Positions 36,143-47,178 are shown, counted from the stretch's first letter. The stretch is DNA of 64,000 nucleotides from Oscillatoria nigro-viridis PCC 7112 (GCF_000317475.1 NC_019729.1:2308501-2372500), one strand, 5' to 3'. Numbers and translations are program-made. The notes: generated from the sequence alone by a model not told the origin.

Positions 36143-36982
36143 TTAAAGTAAACTATCCATTAAATCCATAACGCGGATAGCATCATCTGATAAAGATAGT
36201 GATTCTTGTTGATTGAGGTGATGCTCCAAAACTCCTTTGAGCGCAATCAATTTCAGGCTATTTTCTGCTAAAGTTTCAGAAATAGCTTGCGCTCCCGGCA
36301 AATAGCCGATCGCCCCCAAGTCCATCAAAGCCGATCGTCTCAACTGCAAATTATCCCCATTCAAAGCACTTACCAACCGCTCTCCATAAACCCGCTCACC
36401 AGTTAACTGATACATCGCCCGCGCCGCAGCGTACTGCACCCGCTCCACAGAATGTTCTAAAAAAGGTGAAATTAGCGGTATTGCTTCTGTCGCTTGCAGC
36501 GTTCCCAAAGCTTCAATTACCGAGTCGTAAGGTTGCACGAGGTGCGATTTTCCTGGCACTCGCACAGCCACAGCTACGCCGCCATCCAATAGCTTCATTA
36601 GCGGCTCAATAGAATCGCGATCGCCCAGCATTTCTAGAGCTTGAGCCGCCGCTTCCCGCACGTAATAATCGGCGCATTCCAAACAGCGAATCAGAGCCGG
36701 TAAGGCTTGTTTGTCGCCCAATTTACCCAGAGCCCGCGCCGCATTTCGCAATAGGGAATAGTCGCCGATTTTTGTTTGTTCTGATTCTTCTTCCAATGCG
36801 GCAATTAAAGCTGCAATAGCTGCAGGTTCCTTGACTCTAAATCTGCCCACCCACCAAGCAGCATAATACCGGAGACTGTAATCTTGGGAGTGCAAATTTG
36901 CGATCGCCTGTTCAACAGTTAAAGACTCGCCCTCAGCTACACCCGCCGGCGGTGAGTCGGATTCGTAATAATCCACAGTCAT
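36143..36982 (-). CDS. cpcE: Phycocyanobilin:alpha-phycocyanin lyase subunit CpcE
   Basis: This 279-residue HEAT-repeat protein pairs with CpcF to form the E/F-type bilin lyase. Motifs include LRYYAAWWVGRFRVKEP, LRNAARALGKLGDKQALP, ADYYVREAAAQALE and PYDSVIEALGTL. These are arranged as five to six helical repeats. Length is typical for CpcE. The upstream spacer carries heptad repeats (36984-37006) and a dispersed repeat (37008-37180). Confidence 0.93.
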   Translation of the reverse strand: MTVDYYESDSPPAGVAEGESLTVEQAIANLHSQDYSLRYYAAWWVGRFRVKEPAAIAALIAALEEESEQTKIGDYSLLRNAARALGKLGDKQALPALIRCLECADYYVREAAAQALEMLGDRDSIEPLMKLLDGGVAVAVRVPGKSHLVQPYDSVIEALGTLQATEAIPLISPFLEHSVERVQYAAARAMYQLTGERVYGERLVSALNGDNLQLRRSALMDLGAIGYLPGAQAISETLAENSLKLIALKGVLEHHLNQQESLSLSDDAIRVMDLMDSLL

Positions 36983-36983
36983 T

Positions 36984-37006
36984 AGTTATTAGTTATTAGT
37001 TATTAG
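36984..37006. repeat. TTAGTTA heptad repeats
   Basis: Three to four copies of a seven-base unit lie directly upstream of the cpcE start. Confidence 0.8.
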
Positions 37007-37007
37007 T

Positions 37008-37210
37008 TATTCGGCGATTGAAATCGCTGTTATCCCACAAAACCTGACTGCGCGGGTTAGGAAACTCGGCGATTAAAATCGCTACTAAACAGACAAAACC
37101 CGCCTGCGCGGGTTGCACTAACTCTTAGTCTGCTTCGAGTGGACGCAAGTTTGTGTAGCAGCGATTTCAATCGCCCCTTCTAGCTTTTGTAAGAGCGATT
37201 TTCATCGCCC
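37008..37210. repeat. Dispersed GGCGATTGAAATCGC / CTGCGCGGGTT repeat cluster
   Basis: GGCGATTGAAATCGCTG followed by CAAAACCTGACTGCGCGGGTT-type sequence occurs twice (about 37012-37057 and 37069-37115). Inverted partial copies follow (GCGATTTCAATCGCCCC at about 37162 and GCGATTTTCATCGCCCC at about 37193). The cluster lies between cpcD and cpcE and overlaps the last codons of cpcD. Confidence 0.65.
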
Positions 37211-37493
37211 CTGCAACCAAACTATTGGCGGTGTCCGATCGTTCATGGGATGATTCTGCACTCGCGCTTAAAGGATGAATGCTGACAATTTTCCCGCCCA
37301 TGCGAGTAATCCGCTGCATTTCTTGATTCATCCGATTGTAAGGCACGTCGATCGAGGTACTCGCGCTCGATCGAATCGAATAATCCACATTATTTATTTC
37401 ATCGCTTTGGCGCAAGCCGACAACTTCATACCGGAAACAGCGAGCTGCCGAAGCTGTATTGCCACTTTTTCCAGCTACAATTTGACCCAACAC
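37167..37493 (-). CDS. cpcD: Phycobilisome rod-capping linker CpcD, extended C-terminus
   Basis: This small linker caps phycocyanin rods and limits their length. Residues 1-80 match CpcD: MLGQIVAGKSGNTASAARCF, RYEVVGLRQS, then the CpcD-domain core VPYNRMNQEMQRITRMGGKI and VSIHPL. CpcD is normally about 80 residues. Here about 28 extra residues follow, encoded partly by the dispersed repeat cluster, so the natural stop seems to have been displaced. The capping domain itself is intact. Confidence 0.9.
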   Translation of the reverse strand: MLGQIVAGKSGNTASAARCFRYEVVGLRQSDEINNVDYSIRSSASTSIDVPYNRMNQEMQRITRMGGKIVSIHPLSASAESSHERSDTANSLVAGAMKIALTKARRGD

Positions 37494-37513
37494 AAGCTTC
37501 TTGGTAATTGGTA

Positions 37514-37614
37514 ATTATGACTGTTGACTGTTGACTGTTGACTGTTGACTGTTAACTAAAAGCTAGTAACTGCCAACTGCCAACTGCCAACTGCCAACTG
37601 CCAACTGCCAACTA
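37514..37614. repeat. Heptad repeats TGACTGT and CCAACTG
   Basis: Two different seven-base tandem arrays follow each other: four to five GTTGACT units, then seven to eight AACTGCC units, between cpcC1 and cpcD. Confidence 0.88.
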
Positions 37615-37615
37615 A

Positions 37616-38485
37616 CTAAATTGGAGTAATGCTGGCGATTTTCCCGCCCATGCGTTGAAATTTCTGCATTTGCGAGGACAAATCCTCAACTGGTACGATG
37701 AAAGCCTTGCTGCTGCGGCGCACGCTGGGATAGCCACCCGTGCGAATTCCCGACACTTCCACGCGCAACAGTCGCCCTTCTTTGCCGTAAGCTGCAGCGC
37801 CGCCGAAGCCGCTGCCTGGAGTTACGTTTCTGGCAGAAGGTCGATATGCCCAACCTTCGTTACCGCCAGAAGGCCCAACTACAGCAGTAGCGCTGTTAGT
37901 GCCGAGTTCGACAGCTAAGCGAGAGTTATTGCCTTCTAGTTGAGATGTATCGCTGTTTGCATAGCCGCGGTACAGCCGGAACATCCGGGTAAAACCGACG
38001 GTTTTTTGCCCCCGCTGCGTGTTAAAGCCGCGGTAGTAAGGCACGATACTTTCGCCGAAGTTTTCTTGATACTCTACTGAATCGATGTAAGAATCAATAT
38101 CAGCATCGTAGCCTTGTGTTTGGTACAAATCTAAGTGTTCAATTACTTCAGATTCGTCGTAGGTGGCGCGACCGAGCAAGTGTTTGTAGTTTAGTTCGAT
38201 CGTCCGAGTTTGGAAGCTGTTGTAGAAAAACTTGGTTTTGTACAGTTCTGACTTAGCTACAGCGCGTACAAATTCTCGTACAGTCAAACTGCCGTCCCGC
38301 AGCAAAGACTCGGAACTTGTAAGTCGCTCGGATTTCATTAAATAGTCGTTGCCCAGCACCTGACGGTAAACGGCACGAATCACCGTTTCAACGTCATCTT
38401 TGGTGTAGTTCGGGCGCAATTCTACCTTGGGCGCATCGCTCAATGCGGATGTTCCTAGTCTGGATGCTGCTGTTGTAATCGCCAC
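37616..38485 (-). CDS. cpcC: Phycocyanin rod linker CpcC (first copy)
   Basis: This 289-residue linker joins phycocyanin hexamers in the rod. It has an N-terminal phycobilisome linker domain ([57 protein letters not shown]) and a C-terminal CpcD-like domain ([30 protein letters not shown]). A glycine-rich hinge connects them. It lies downstream of the related linker at 38679, so the rod should contain at least two linker positions. Confidence 0.93.
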   Translation of the reverse strand: MAITTAASRLGTSALSDAPKVELRPNYTKDDVETVIRAVYRQVLGNDYLMKSERLTSSESLLRDGSLTVREFVRAVAKSELYKTKFFYNSFQTRTIELNYKHLLGRATYDESEVIEHLDLYQTQGYDADIDSYIDSVEYQENFGESIVPYYRGFNTQRGQKTVGFTRMFRLYRGYANSDTSQLEGNNSRLAVELGTNSATAVVGPSGGNEGWAYRPSARNVTPGSGFGGAAAYGKEGRLLRVEVSGIRTGGYPSVRRSSKAFIVPVEDLSSQMQKFQRMGGKIASITPI

Positions 38486-38571
38486 CAGATTTTCTCCTAA
38501 ATTATTAATGACAAAAGTTTAATGATTGGTTGCACTTGAAATTTTTAGGACTAAGGATAATATGCCTCAAA

Positions 38572-38596
38572 GTAGGGTGTGCACTGCACACCTTAC
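38572..38596. repeat. GTAGGGTGxGCACxxCACCTTAC palindrome, copy 2
   Basis: GTAGGGTGTGCACTGCACAC followed by CTTAC lies between the two cpcC genes. Copy 1 is at 32707-32733. Confidence 0.7.
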
Positions 38597-38678
38597 CTAT
38601 ACATATAAAATTGAAAAATTTTTTAGCCTTAGTCCTAATTTGCTAAAGACGTTTCAAAAAAACGTCAATATACAAACT

Positions 38679-39494
38679 TTAAGCTGTGGTAATACTTACC
38701 ACTTTGCTGCCACGTTTGTTGATTTGCTGCAAGCGGCTCGAAAGTTGCTCGTAAGGCACGAGATATTCGGTAGTAGCCCGCCGCACTTGCGGCAAAAAAT
38801 TAGCCGCACCTTGCATTGCGGTGACTCGGTAGAGTTGGTCGCGACAACCGCCGGATGTGCCGCCAAGGGCTTTTCCGGTGGCGGCCGTGTATATCGGCGA
38901 AGCCATATTTCTCGCTACTTCCCAAGTCAGCCGGGCTTGGGTTTTGTTGTGCGATCGATCGCTAGAAGCAAAACCCCGGTACAGTTGAAACATCCGGTTA
39001 AAACCGACGGTTTTTTGACCTCTTTGAGTCGCAAAACCGCGATAGTAAGGCACTACACTTTCGCCAAAATTTTCTTGATACTCAACTGAGTCAATGTAAG
39101 AATTGATTTCAGCTTCGTAGCCTTCTGCATTGTACAAATCAACGTGGAAAGCAATTTCCGACTCGTCGTAAGGAGCGCGGCCCAACAAATGCTTGTAATT
39201 AAGCTCAATTAACCGCGTTTGCGAGTTCGGATAAAAAAACTTTTTCCTATACGTTTCCGAATGTGCAATTGACCGGACAAAATCTTTCACTGAAATCTGC
39301 CCTTGCAGCAGCAGAGATTCAGCACTGGTAAGTCGTTCGCTCGACATTAAATACTCGTTGCCGAAAACTTGGCTGTAAGCAGCGCGAATTACTGCTTTCG
39401 CCTCCTCTTGCGTCCAGTGGGGGCGCAGTTCTACCCGTCCCGCTTCTTCAAATGCTTTTATTCCCAATCGTTCTGCTGCACCTAATCCCGCCAT
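38679..39494 (-). CDS. cpcC: Phycocyanin rod linker CpcC (second paralogue)
   Basis: This 271-residue linker is homologous to the one at 37616: linker domain with [39 protein letters not shown] and [19 protein letters not shown], and a CpcD-like C-terminus ([25 protein letters not shown]). The hinge region differs strongly between the two. Being nearest to cpcA it may sit at a different position along the rod (the CpcC1/CpcC2 or CpcH/CpcI situation). Confidence 0.92.
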   Translation of the reverse strand: MAGLGAAERLGIKAFEEAGRVELRPHWTQEEAKAVIRAAYSQVFGNEYLMSSERLTSAESLLLQGQISVKDFVRSIAHSETYRKKFFYPNSQTRLIELNYKHLLGRAPYDESEIAFHVDLYNAEGYEAEINSYIDSVEYQENFGESVVPYYRGFATQRGQKTVGFNRMFQLYRGFASSDRSHNKTQARLTWEVARNMASPIYTAATGKALGGTSGGCRDQLYRVTAMQGAANFLPQVRRATTEYLVPYEQLSSRLQQINKRGSKVVSITTA

Positions 39495-39642
39495 TTTCGC
39501 TTCTTCCTTTTTTGCTTTAAAAATTGAAAACTGCTTAAAAAAGTATTTGCAAAACTAGGCTTGGATCGCAGATGCCCGGAATTGTAAACAACCGCTAACA
39601 CTTAAGCTAACAGCAGCTTACAATCCCGGGCATCACGCAAAT

Positions 39643-40131
39643 CTAGCTCAGAGCGTTGATTGCGTAGTCGATGTAGGAATTTGCTTCAGTTGCAGCGTCG
39701 CCACTGAGACCGTGGTTGCCTTTGATGTACTTGAGGGCTTCAACGTACCAGCTAGGAGACAATTCAAATGTCCGGTTGATTTCGTCAACACCTGCAATCA
39801 GGTACTCGTCCATCGGGCCGGTGCCGCCTGCAACTAAGCAGTAGGTTACCATCCGCAGGTAGTAGCCGATGTCGCGAGCGCACTTCGCTTTACCGGTTGG
39901 GGTAGAAGCGTAGTTCGGGCCTTGCATTTGTTGGGTGTACGGGAATTTGTTGTACACAGCTTGAGCTGCACCGTCGATCAAGCGCTGAGAGTTGGCGGTC
40001 AAAGCTTTGGCTGCTTCCAAACCTGCTGCTGCTTGGCGGAAACGTCCGAATGCGACTTGCAATTCAGTGCTGCTGAGGAAACGGCCTTGAGAATCCGCTG
40101 CGGTTACTGCTTCAGTCAAAGGGGTTTTCAT
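39643..40131 (-). CDS. cpcA: C-phycocyanin alpha subunit
   Basis: This 162-residue globin-fold light-harvesting protein carries one phycocyanobilin at Cys84 ([11 protein letters not shown]). [19 protein letters not shown] is the standard N-terminus and length is exactly typical. The ribosome binding site GGGAGAC lies 12 bases ahead of the ATG. It pairs with CpcB into the alpha-beta monomer of rod hexamers. Confidence 0.98.
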   Translation of the reverse strand: MKTPLTEAVTAADSQGRFLSSTELQVAFGRFRQAAAGLEAAKALTANSQRLIDGAAQAVYNKFPYTQQMQGPNYASTPTGKAKCARDIGYYLRMVTYCLVAGGTGPMDEYLIAGVDEINRTFELSPSWYVEALKYIKGNHGLSGDAATEANSYIDYAINALS

Positions 40132-40233
40132 TGTTCTGGTGTCTCCCTAATGTTGTGTTGTTTATGTACAAAAATGATTGTTTGCAAAAATGCGATGCTC
40201 GCTTCTTTACAAAAAAGGTTCGCTTGGCTATTT

Positions 40234-40752
40234 TTAGCCGACTGCATTGGCAGCGCGGTCGAAGTAGCTGCCGATTTCAGACATCAGCGAGCTGCAATCA
40301 CCACGGGTAACACCGTTGGGGTCGTTAGCGATCGCGATTGCTGCTTCTTTCATTTTTTGCACGCCGGCTGCAACTGAGCCACCGGGAACTCCCAGAGCTT
40401 GGTATGTTTCACGCAGACCGTTCAAGCAGCGGTCGTCCAAAACGCTGGCGTCGCCTGCAAATGTTGCATAGGTGACGTAGCGCAAGATGATTTCCATATC
40501 GCGCAAGCAAGCTGCCATGCGACGGTTGGTGTACGCATTGCCACCAGGAGCGATCAGTTGTGGCTGTTCGGCGAACAGGGTGCGAGCTGCATTGGCTACG
40601 ATGGTGGATGCGCTGCCGGTGATGCGGTTTACTGCGTCAATCCGCTTGTTGGCGTCGGAAACCATGCTGCTGAGAGCATCTAGTTGACCCTGAGCTAGAA
40701 ATTCGCCCCGAGCGTCAGATTGGGAAACCACTTTTGTAAATGCGTCAAACAT
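40234..40752 (-). CDS. cpcB: C-phycocyanin beta subunit
   Basis: This 172-residue phycocyanin beta chain has bilin-binding Cys82 ([14 protein letters not shown]) and Cys153 (RGDCSSLM), plus Asn72, the usual methylated asparagine (GGNAYTN). It is the first gene of the operon, with a strong ribosome binding site AGGAGAG eight bases ahead of the ATG. CpcB-CpcA spacing is 102 bp. No phycoerythrin genes are in the window. Confidence 0.98.
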   Translation of the reverse strand: MFDAFTKVVSQSDARGEFLAQGQLDALSSMVSDANKRIDAVNRITGSASTIVANAARTLFAEQPQLIAPGGNAYTNRRMAACLRDMEIILRYVTYATFAGDASVLDDRCLNGLRETYQALGVPGGSVAAGVQKMKEAAIAIANDPNGVTRGDCSSLMSEIGSYFDRAANAVG

Positions 40753-40953
40753 GAAAGAACTCTCCTACTTGAGTTAATTGAGTTTGGTTGCGGTATAAAA
40801 CCGTTAAGTTAAATTTGTTCAGGCTACGAGTGCCTGCAAGGGTTGAAATTTGATGCCAGCTAATCTGCTGGTCCGATCGAGTTTTCCCTTTCCGCTACCT
40901 GCACTATTGTTACATTGCAACGGACGTTTAAGAAACCTTAGAAATTTTAACAT

Positions 40954-40982
40954 CTTTTATGAGATGCGACAAACCTTGTCAA
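40954..40982 (-). promoter_or_regulatory. Candidate cpc operon promoter
   Basis: On the minus strand TTGACA (40977-40982) is followed after 17 bases by TAAAAG (40954-40959), with TTAAAAT nearby as an alternative -10. Transcription would start near 40947, giving a leader of about 195 nucleotides before cpcB. The match is by consensus only. Confidence 0.45.
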
Positions 40983-42119
40983 TCAGTGTTTTTGTTAACT
41001 TTGGCCTGTCGTTTCAACCCTCTGATAATCTTTATACAACGCTCGCCCGTCTTTGTTTATTACAAATTATTACACAAAGTTATCTCTCTAAGAAGGTAAA
41101 TGTCTGGGTGGGCAAGTCCGGGCTAATCTCATTCCTGCGGTAGATGCGGGTTTGCCAAACAAAACGCAGAGTTTGCTTCCCTCACCCCTGCCGTCGCGGT
41201 TGAACCGCCGCGAACCATCTCGTGGGCCGCCTTTGTTGGCTTTCTTTGGAAAATCCGAATTGTTAAGAAGTATTAAGTAAATTAAAGTTTTCGTAAAAGA
41301 AGGCTGGGGGAATTGGGAAAAAACCAAAAATTCTGCCCAATGTCAGGAGGGCAGCAGAATTCGGTGTGGGCAAAATCCAAAAGATTGTGAACCCCCTCGC
41401 CACAGCCTCAGCTTTTGTCGCAAATATCAGCAAGCATCTACTGTATGCCCTGCAGCGGTTGCAAAAAAAACTTTCTTCATCTATATCTTCTATAAGCAAT
41501 CATCGCATCATTTGTGAATTTCTTACAGACTCCCAGCGAGTTCGGGGAGGGTTGGGGTGGGGTAAAAAATTGACGACTCCTGCAAGGATTGCTATATGTT
41601 CTGCTTCCCACAGGCTAGCCCCACGCCAGCGTGTGGCAAGCTGAGCATTGTGGAGGGTGAGAAAACCAACATAGGCGATCGAGACCTGTGGACGCAGCGC
41701 CATTTTTATTTTAACATTAAATAATGCGAATAGATGAGTTCGGATACCGGCGTTTTTTTGATTGCGTTTTTTTTAGGTAGGTTTTGACCGACGACGCACG
41801 CTTTCATCCCCAGACTAAAGTCACTCATGCTCTCAGCTTATTTTCTGTGTAAAAGCCGAAGGAATTGCTAATTTTTAGTAGTAAGGTGGATAGGTGCTAT
41901 CAGCCGTAGGCATACAAACGGCGCGATCGAGCCGCCAGACGCAGTGAAGTTAAAAGCTTTTTGCTTCCCCGGCATCAAACCGCCCAAAACGAGTCCCAAG
42001 TTAAACAGTTTTTTATTCAGAACCCAAAACTTAAAAGTTTCTGACTGTAATCAGCCACATCCATCGGCTGTAGCTGTCCGGCCTCATTCGCCTAATTTCC
42101 CCAGGATCGATCGTAATTT
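40983..42119. other. Long gene-free region between cpcB and the P-type ATPase
   Basis: More than 1.1 kb with no convincing gene on either strand. Short open frames (e.g. 41366-41644) have low-complexity or repeat-like translations. It contains GC-rich repeat fragments (about 41155-41240 and 41600-41650). It may hold additional upstream cpc promoter elements and the ATPase promoter. Confidence 0.5.
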
Positions 42120-44942
42120 ATGTCTTCAAATTCTCCCTCTTCTTGGCACACCGTAGCAATTGACAAAACTCTCAAGCAGCTAAGCAGCAACAAAGACGCT
42201 GGCTTGAGCAGCAAACAGGTGTCAGAACGCTTGCAGCAATACGGCCCCAACGAACTAGAAGAAACAGGAGGCCGCAGTCCGTGGTCGATTTTTGTCGATC
42301 AGTTCACCAACATCATGTTGTTGATGCTGATGGGTGTGGCCGTGATTTCGGCTTTTTTGGACATTCGGTCCAATACTTTTCCCAAAGACGCGATCGCCAT
42401 TTTTGCGATCGTCATACTCAACGGCATTCTCGGCTATTTCCAAGAGCAAAGTGCTGAAAAAGCCCTCGCAGCACTCAAAAACCTCGCTTCTCCCCTAGTC
42501 AGAGTCCTGCGGGACGGCAAAACTTCGGACATAGCAGCCAAGGAACTCGTACCCGGAGACGTGATGCTGTTGGAGGCTGGGGTAAAAATAGCAGCAGACG
42601 CACGCTTGATCGAAACATCAAATCTGCAAGTCAGAGAATCTGCTTTGACAGGGGAAGCTCTAGCAGTAACCAAGCAAGCCGATCTAGAACTTCCAGAAGA
42701 TGCTTCCTTGGGCGATCGACTCAACCTGATTTTTCAGGGTACAGAAGTTGTTCAGGGACGAGCAAAGGCGATCGTCACCAACACCGGAATGCAAACTGAA
42801 CTGGGCAAAATTGCCGCCATGCTTCAGTCAGTAGAAAACGAACCGACTCCCCTGCAACAGCGGATGGATCAGTTGGGAAAGGTTCTAGTCTCCGGTGCCC
42901 TAACCTTAGTCGCAATTGTCGTCATCGGCGGCATGATTAGCTTCCAAAACGGCAGCATCGGATTCGATACCAGCAGGTTTGAAGAGTTGTTAGAAGTTTC
43001 TCTGAGCATGGCTGTGGCTGTTGTTCCCGAAGGACTCGCAGCAGTCGTGACAGTTACTCTGGCACTCGGAACTAGGCGGATGGTGAAGCGAAACGCCCTG
43101 ATTCGCAAACTGCCTGCGGTAGAAACTTTGGGTTCGGTAACTACCATTTGTTCTGACAAAACAGGTACTCTGACTCAAAATAAAATGGTAGTTCAGCTAG
43201 TGTCTACGGGCGACTGCACTGTCGCCGTCGCAGGCGACGGCTATGCCCCGATCGGAGATTTTACCGATCGCCTGACATCGGCCAAAATTAATAATTTAGA
43301 GGAATATCCAGAACTCGAATCTTTATTAATTGCCTGTGCAGTTTGCAACGACGCAGTATTGCAACAAGAACAGCAAGAATGGCAGATTTTAGGCGACCCC
43401 ACAGAAGGATCTCTGCTGTGTGTAGCGGGAAAAGCAGGCATTTATAAGGAAAAACAGTCTCAATTGCTGCCGCGGACGGCGGAATTTCCTTTTTCTTCGG
43501 AACGCAAGCGGATGAGCGTGATTTGCCAAGTGCCCGGCCGATCGGGACATTCGGGATTTCCCGCAGAAAAAGGACAGCAGCCGAATTATTTGATGCTGAC
43601 CAAAGGTTCTCCAGAGTTGACTTTGGAGCGCTGCAAAGGCATTATAGTCGGCGATCGAGTACAAGCTTTAACCCAGGAAATGCGCGATCGCATCCTCGCC
43701 GAAAACAACAACATGGCAAGCCGCGGTTTGCGAGTCCTCGGGTTTGCGTACAAACTCTGGGAAAACCTGCCGCCCGAAGGTTCTGAGGAAACCAGCGAAC
43801 AAGACATGATTTGGCTGGGACTCGTCAGTATGCTGGACGCCCCGCGGCCGGAAGTGCGGGAAGCAGTGGTGAAGTGCCGCAATGCAGGGATTCGGGTGGT
43901 GATGATTACAGGAGACCACCAGTTGACAGCAAAAGCCATCGCCTACGATTTAGGTATTGCTAGAGAGGGCGATCGAGTTCTCACCGGTCAAGAATTAGAA
44001 AAGCTCAGCCAAGAAGAACTCAAACAGCAAGTCGAACAAATTAGCGTTTACGCCCGCGTTTCCCCCGAACACAAATTGCGAATAGTCCAAGCTTTGCAAA
44101 GTTGGGGCAAATTTGTCGCGATGACCGGCGACGGCGTTAACGACGCCCCCGCCTTGAAACAAGCCGATATCGGCATCGCCATGGGGATTACCGGCACCGA
44201 TGTCAGCAAAGAAGCTAGCGATATGGTGCTCCTCGACGACAACTTCGCAACTATTGTCGCCGCCGCTGAAGAAGGGCGAGTGGTTTATAGCAATATTCGC
44301 CGCTTTATTAAGTACATTTTGGGCAGCAACATCGGCGAAGTTTTGACAATTGCGGCCGCACCTTTACTCGGTTTGGGAGGAGTGCCGCTGACGCCCCTGC
44401 AAATTTTGTGGATGAACTTAGTAACAGACGGCGTTCCCGCTTTGGCCTTGGCCGTGGAACCGGGGGAACCGAACGTGATGAAAAGGCCTCCTTTCAGTCC
44501 GCGAGAAAGTATTTTTGCGCGGGGTTTGGGTTCTTACATGATTCGGATCGGGATTATTTTTGCAATTTTGACGATCGCGATGATGTCCTGGGCTTACGGG
44601 TATACCACCAACCCTAACCATGTGGGAGATCCCGAGGCTTGGAAAACAATGGTGTTTACAACTCTCTGTTTGGCACAAATGGGTCACGCGATCGCAGTTC
44701 GGTCTAACACTCAGCTAACTATTGAGTTAAATCCCTTCACTAATGTTTTTGTGTGGGGGGCTGTAATTGTGACTACTATTCTGCAATTGATGCTGATTTA
44801 CGTTCCGCCGCTGAGATCGTTTTTTGGCACTCATTATTTAACGGGATTTGAGTTGCTAGTTTGCCTCGGTTTCAGCGCCCTGATGTTTGTCTGGATTGAA
44901 ATGGAAAAACTGTTCTTGCGGTTTTACAAATCTAGAAAATAG
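42120..44942 (+). CDS. Calcium-type P-type ATPase (PacL/SERCA-like)
   Basis: This 940-residue cation pump of the P2 class has an N-terminal cation-ATPase domain, TGEA actuator loop ([11 protein letters not shown]), the phosphorylation motif [13 protein letters not shown], nucleotide-binding segments and the hinge [20 protein letters not shown]. About ten membrane helices are present. The fourth helix reads AVAVVPEGL, the PEGL form found in SERCA and PacL calcium pumps, and helix 6 has [12 protein letters not shown], also matching Ca2+ pumps. It should export Ca2+ (or Mn2+) from the cytoplasm. The ATG is at 42120. Confidence 0.92.
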   Translation: MSSNSPSSWHTVAIDKTLKQLSSNKDAGLSSKQVSERLQQYGPNELEETGGRSPWSIFVDQFTNIMLLMLMGVAVISAFLDIRSNTFPKDAIAIFAIVILNGILGYFQEQSAEKALAALKNLASPLVRVLRDGKTSDIAAKELVPGDVMLLEAGVKIAADARLIETSNLQVRESALTGEALAVTKQADLELPEDASLGDRLNLIFQGTEVVQGRAKAIVTNTGMQTELGKIAAMLQSVENEPTPLQQRMDQLGKVLVSGALTLVAIVVIGGMISFQNGSIGFDTSRFEELLEVSLSMAVAVVPEGLAAVVTVTLALGTRRMVKRNALIRKLPAVETLGSVTTICSDKTGTLTQNKMVVQLVSTGDCTVAVAGDGYAPIGDFTDRLTSAKINNLEEYPELESLLIACAVCNDAVLQQEQQEWQILGDPTEGSLLCVAGKAGIYKEKQSQLLPRTAEFPFSSERKRMSVICQVPGRSGHSGFPAEKGQQPNYLMLTKGSPELTLERCKGIIVGDRVQALTQEMRDRILAENNNMASRGLRVLGFAYKLWENLPPEGSEETSEQDMIWLGLVSMLDAPRPEVREAVVKCRNAGIRVVMITGDHQLTAKAIAYDLGIAREGDRVLTGQELEKLSQEELKQQVEQISVYARVSPEHKLRIVQALQSWGKFVAMTGDGVNDAPALKQADIGIAMGITGTDVSKEASDMVLLDDNFATIVAAAEEGRVVYSNIRRFIKYILGSNIGEVLTIAAAPLLGLGGVPLTPLQILWMNLVTDGVPALALAVEPGEPNVMKRPPFSPRESIFARGLGSYMIRIGIIFAILTIAMMSWAYGYTTNPNHVGDPEAWKTMVFTTLCLAQMGHAIAVRSNTQLTIELNPFTNVFVWGAVIVTTILQLMLIYVPPLRSFFGTHYLTGFELLVCLGFSALMFVWIEMEKLFLRFYKSRK

Positions 44943-45253
44943 TGTTAATCATGGCTGACGCTTACTGCTCGATGTTTCCTGATTAGCTAGACCGCTCGCC
45001 CGATCGCTATTCTCCACAGTCGCCAGGGTGTAAAACCCCTGGCCCACAGCGAAAGTAATCGCTATGAAGACTAAAGATATTATTCCACAATTAAACATTT
45101 ATTACTTCGTTATAATGTCATTGCGAGCGCCACTGGTCGCGAAAATTCCAATTGCAAAAAAGGGTCACAATTGCCAACAGGTCAGGTGCGCTCGATCGTG
45201 TACCCCACGATGACTGTATTACCAATTACCAATAATTACCAATTACTAATATT
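44943..45253. other. Spacer with palindrome and TTACCAA heptads
   Basis: It contains a CCAGGGTGTAAAACCCCTGG hairpin (about 45025-45044, a possible terminator for the ATPase gene or a dispersed palindrome) and tandem TTACCAA heptads at 45219-45250, directly upstream of recF. No gene is seen. Confidence 0.6.
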
Positions 45254-46507
45254 ATGTATTTGAAAACGCTTCACCTACGGCAGTTTCGGAACTACTTCGA
45301 TCAAAAAGTAGCGTTTGACGCTCCCAAAACCATTTTAGTAGGAAATAACGCTCAAGGAAAATCTAACTTGTTAGAAGCGGTAGAGTTGCTTTCTACATTA
45401 AAAAGCCACCGGGTAGGGCGCGATCGCGATTTAATACTCGACTCAAAGCCGATCGGGCAAATTGATGCTACACTCGAACGTCAAACCGGAGCGATCGACT
45501 TAGCTTTAACTCTTCGCTCTGGGGCGCGCCGGATCTGCAAGCTCAACGGTGAACCGCTGCGCCGCCATTTAGACTTTTTGAGCGTCTTAAATGTAGTGCA
45601 ATTTTCTTGTTTGGATTTGGACTTAGTGCGCGGCGGGCCCGAAGGAAGGCGCAATTGGATCGATCGCCTAGTCATCCAGTTAGAACCGATTTACGCTCAC
45701 ATTTTGCAGCAGTACAACCAAATTTTGCGCCAGCGAAACGCTCTGTTGAAACGTTCTAAAGAAATCAGGAAAGCGGAATTTTCCGAAAGTTTTGACAAGA
45801 TGCGATTTATCGGATCTGAAACTCCCGAAGACCAAAATATTGCAGAATTCCCAATGCCCAATGCCCCATTCCCCATTCCCAGTTCCCAATTCCCCATTCC
45901 CAGTTCGGAATTAGCTTTGTGGGACGCGCAGTTGGCGACAGCGGGCGCTCGCGTCATCCGCAGGCGCGATCGAATTTTGGAGCGGTTGATGCCTTTAGCT
46001 CGAAATTGGCACCGTTCAATTAGCGGTTCAGGAGAAGTTTTAGATGTGAAATACGATGCTAATATTGAAGTAGGGGCGGAATTGATCGCTAAAGATAATC
46101 TCGAAGGAGTGCGACAAGCATTTTTAGAGAAAATTCAAAAAAGGGCGATCGCAGAACAGTTTCAAGGAACCACTTTAGTCGGCCCCCACCGCGACGACAT
46201 TACATTTACCATTAACAATACCCCAGCTCGTCAATACGCATCCCAAGGCCAGCAGCGAACTCTGGTATTAGCATTAAAATTAGCCGAATTGCAGCTTATT
46301 GAAGAAGTCGTCGGCGAAGCGCCTTTACTATTGCTCGACGACGTACTTGCAGAACTCGATCTGAGCCGCCAAAATCAACTTTTAGAAACAATTCAGGAAC
46401 GATTTCAAACTCTGATTACTACAACTCACCTAGGTGCTTTTGATGCTCAGTGGCTGCGACAAACCCAAATTCTCTCCGTCGTTGCTGGACAAATCAATCG
46501 ATTTTAG
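45254..46507 (+). CDS. recF: DNA replication and repair protein RecF with an in-frame heptad insertion
   Basis: This 417-residue SMC-like ATPase helps load RecA at gaps. Walker A is [12 protein letters not shown], the signature region is [18 protein letters not shown], and Walker B is [13 protein letters not shown]. Cyanobacterial RecF is usually near 370-390 residues. Here residues about 196-218 ([12 protein letters not shown], then SQFPIPSSE) come from a seven-base tandem repeat at 45848-45907. Three heptads equal 21 bases, so the frame survives. The insertion falls between the N-terminal ATPase lobe and the helical arm, in a region tolerant of length change. The start is ATG 45254 ([14 protein letters not shown]). 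Confidence 0.94.
   Translation: MYLKTLHLRQFRNYFDQKVAFDAPKTILVGNNAQGKSNLLEAVELLSTLKSHRVGRDRDLILDSKPIGQIDATLERQTGAIDLALTLRSGARRICKLNGEPLRRHLDFLSVLNVVQFSCLDLDLVRGGPEGRRNWIDRLVIQLEPIYAHILQQYNQILRQRNALLKRSKEIRKAEFSESFDKMRFIGSETPEDQNIAEFPMPNAPFPIPSSQFPIPSSELALWDAQLATAGARVIRRRDRILERLMPLARNWHRSISGSGEVLDVKYDANIEVGAELIAKDNLEGVRQAFLEKIQKRAIAEQFQGTTLVGPHRDDITFTINNTPARQYASQGQQRTLVLALKLAELQLIEEVVGEAPLLLLDDVLAELDLSRQNQLLETIQERFQTLITTTHLGAFDAQWLRQTQILSVVAGQINRF
45848..45907. repeat. Heptad repeats inside recF
   Basis: Units of the form CCCATTC, CCAGTTC and CCAATTC alternate seven to eight times (phase seven), translated as P-I-P-S-S-type sequence. Confidence 0.88.
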
Positions 46508-46654
46508 ATTTGAGATTTGAGATTTGAGATTGACAAAAATTCTGTTTTATGGTAATGGTGAAAAAAAATTGAAAAATTGGCATTATTAGCTCCATTCGAG
46601 ATAGGATAAAGGTTAATTTTGATTGCCGCTTTCGCTGCCATTTTTCTAAACCTT

Positions 46655-47053
46655 ATGAAGCATTACATTTCTCGTCTGTTAGCCCTGGTATTAGTTGTTG
46701 TCATCGGCGTAGCGGGCTGTACCAATGTTCCGGCCACTCTGAGTGGAGATTACGGTCAAGACACATTAGCATTAGTGAAGAGCTTGAGAACAGCGCTCAC
46801 TTTGCCAGAGGGCACGCCGGAAAAAGCAGCCGCTCAAGCCAAGGCTCGCACAAGTATCAACGATTTTTTTGCTGCCTACCGCCGCGATCCCGCTCTTACC
46901 AAGCTGGCCTCTTTCACGACAATGCGGACGGCATTAAACTCTTTGGCTGGACATTACAGTTCCTATCCAAACCGTCCCGTTCCTGAAAAATTGAAAAAGC
47001 GTCTTGAGTCAGAATTTCAGCAGATTGAAGCTGCTCTTAGCAGAGGAGCTTAA
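46655..47053 (+). CDS. psb27: Photosystem II assembly lipoprotein Psb27
   Basis: This lumenal lipoprotein of 132 residues binds CP43 during PSII assembly and repair. The leader ends in VAGC (lipobox), so Cys21 of the chosen start is lipidated. The mature part has DYGQDTLALVKSLRTAL, FFAAYRRD and SYPNRPVPEKLKKRL, hallmarks of Psb27. I start at ATG 46655 (MKHYISRLLALV); an upstream in-frame TTG at 46619 would lengthen the signal unnaturally. Confidence 0.94.
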   Translation: MKHYISRLLALVLVVVIGVAGCTNVPATLSGDYGQDTLALVKSLRTALTLPEGTPEKAAAQAKARTSINDFFAAYRRDPALTKLASFTTMRTALNSLAGHYSSYPNRPVPEKLKKRLESEFQQIEAALSRGA

Positions 47054-47150
47054 TCTCAAAATTTAGGATCGAGGATAAATTTTAATGATTCATCTTTCAT
47101 CCTTGATATTTGAGTGTTAACAATTTTTAGTAGAAATATCCACTGTTTTT

Positions 47151-47178
47151 AGCGCCAACTGTATCCAGGCGCTTTTTT
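47151..47178 (+). terminator. Rho-independent terminator after psb27
   Basis: AGCGCC and GGCGCT form a stem around an 11-base loop, followed by TTTTTT, about 100 bases after the psb27 stop. A T-run on the other side could also serve the opposite strand. Confidence 0.75.

Noticed and set aside
41366-41644. Open frame upstream of the cpc operon
   Set aside because: The translation is repeat-like and overlaps a GC-rich repeat fragment; no start site context.
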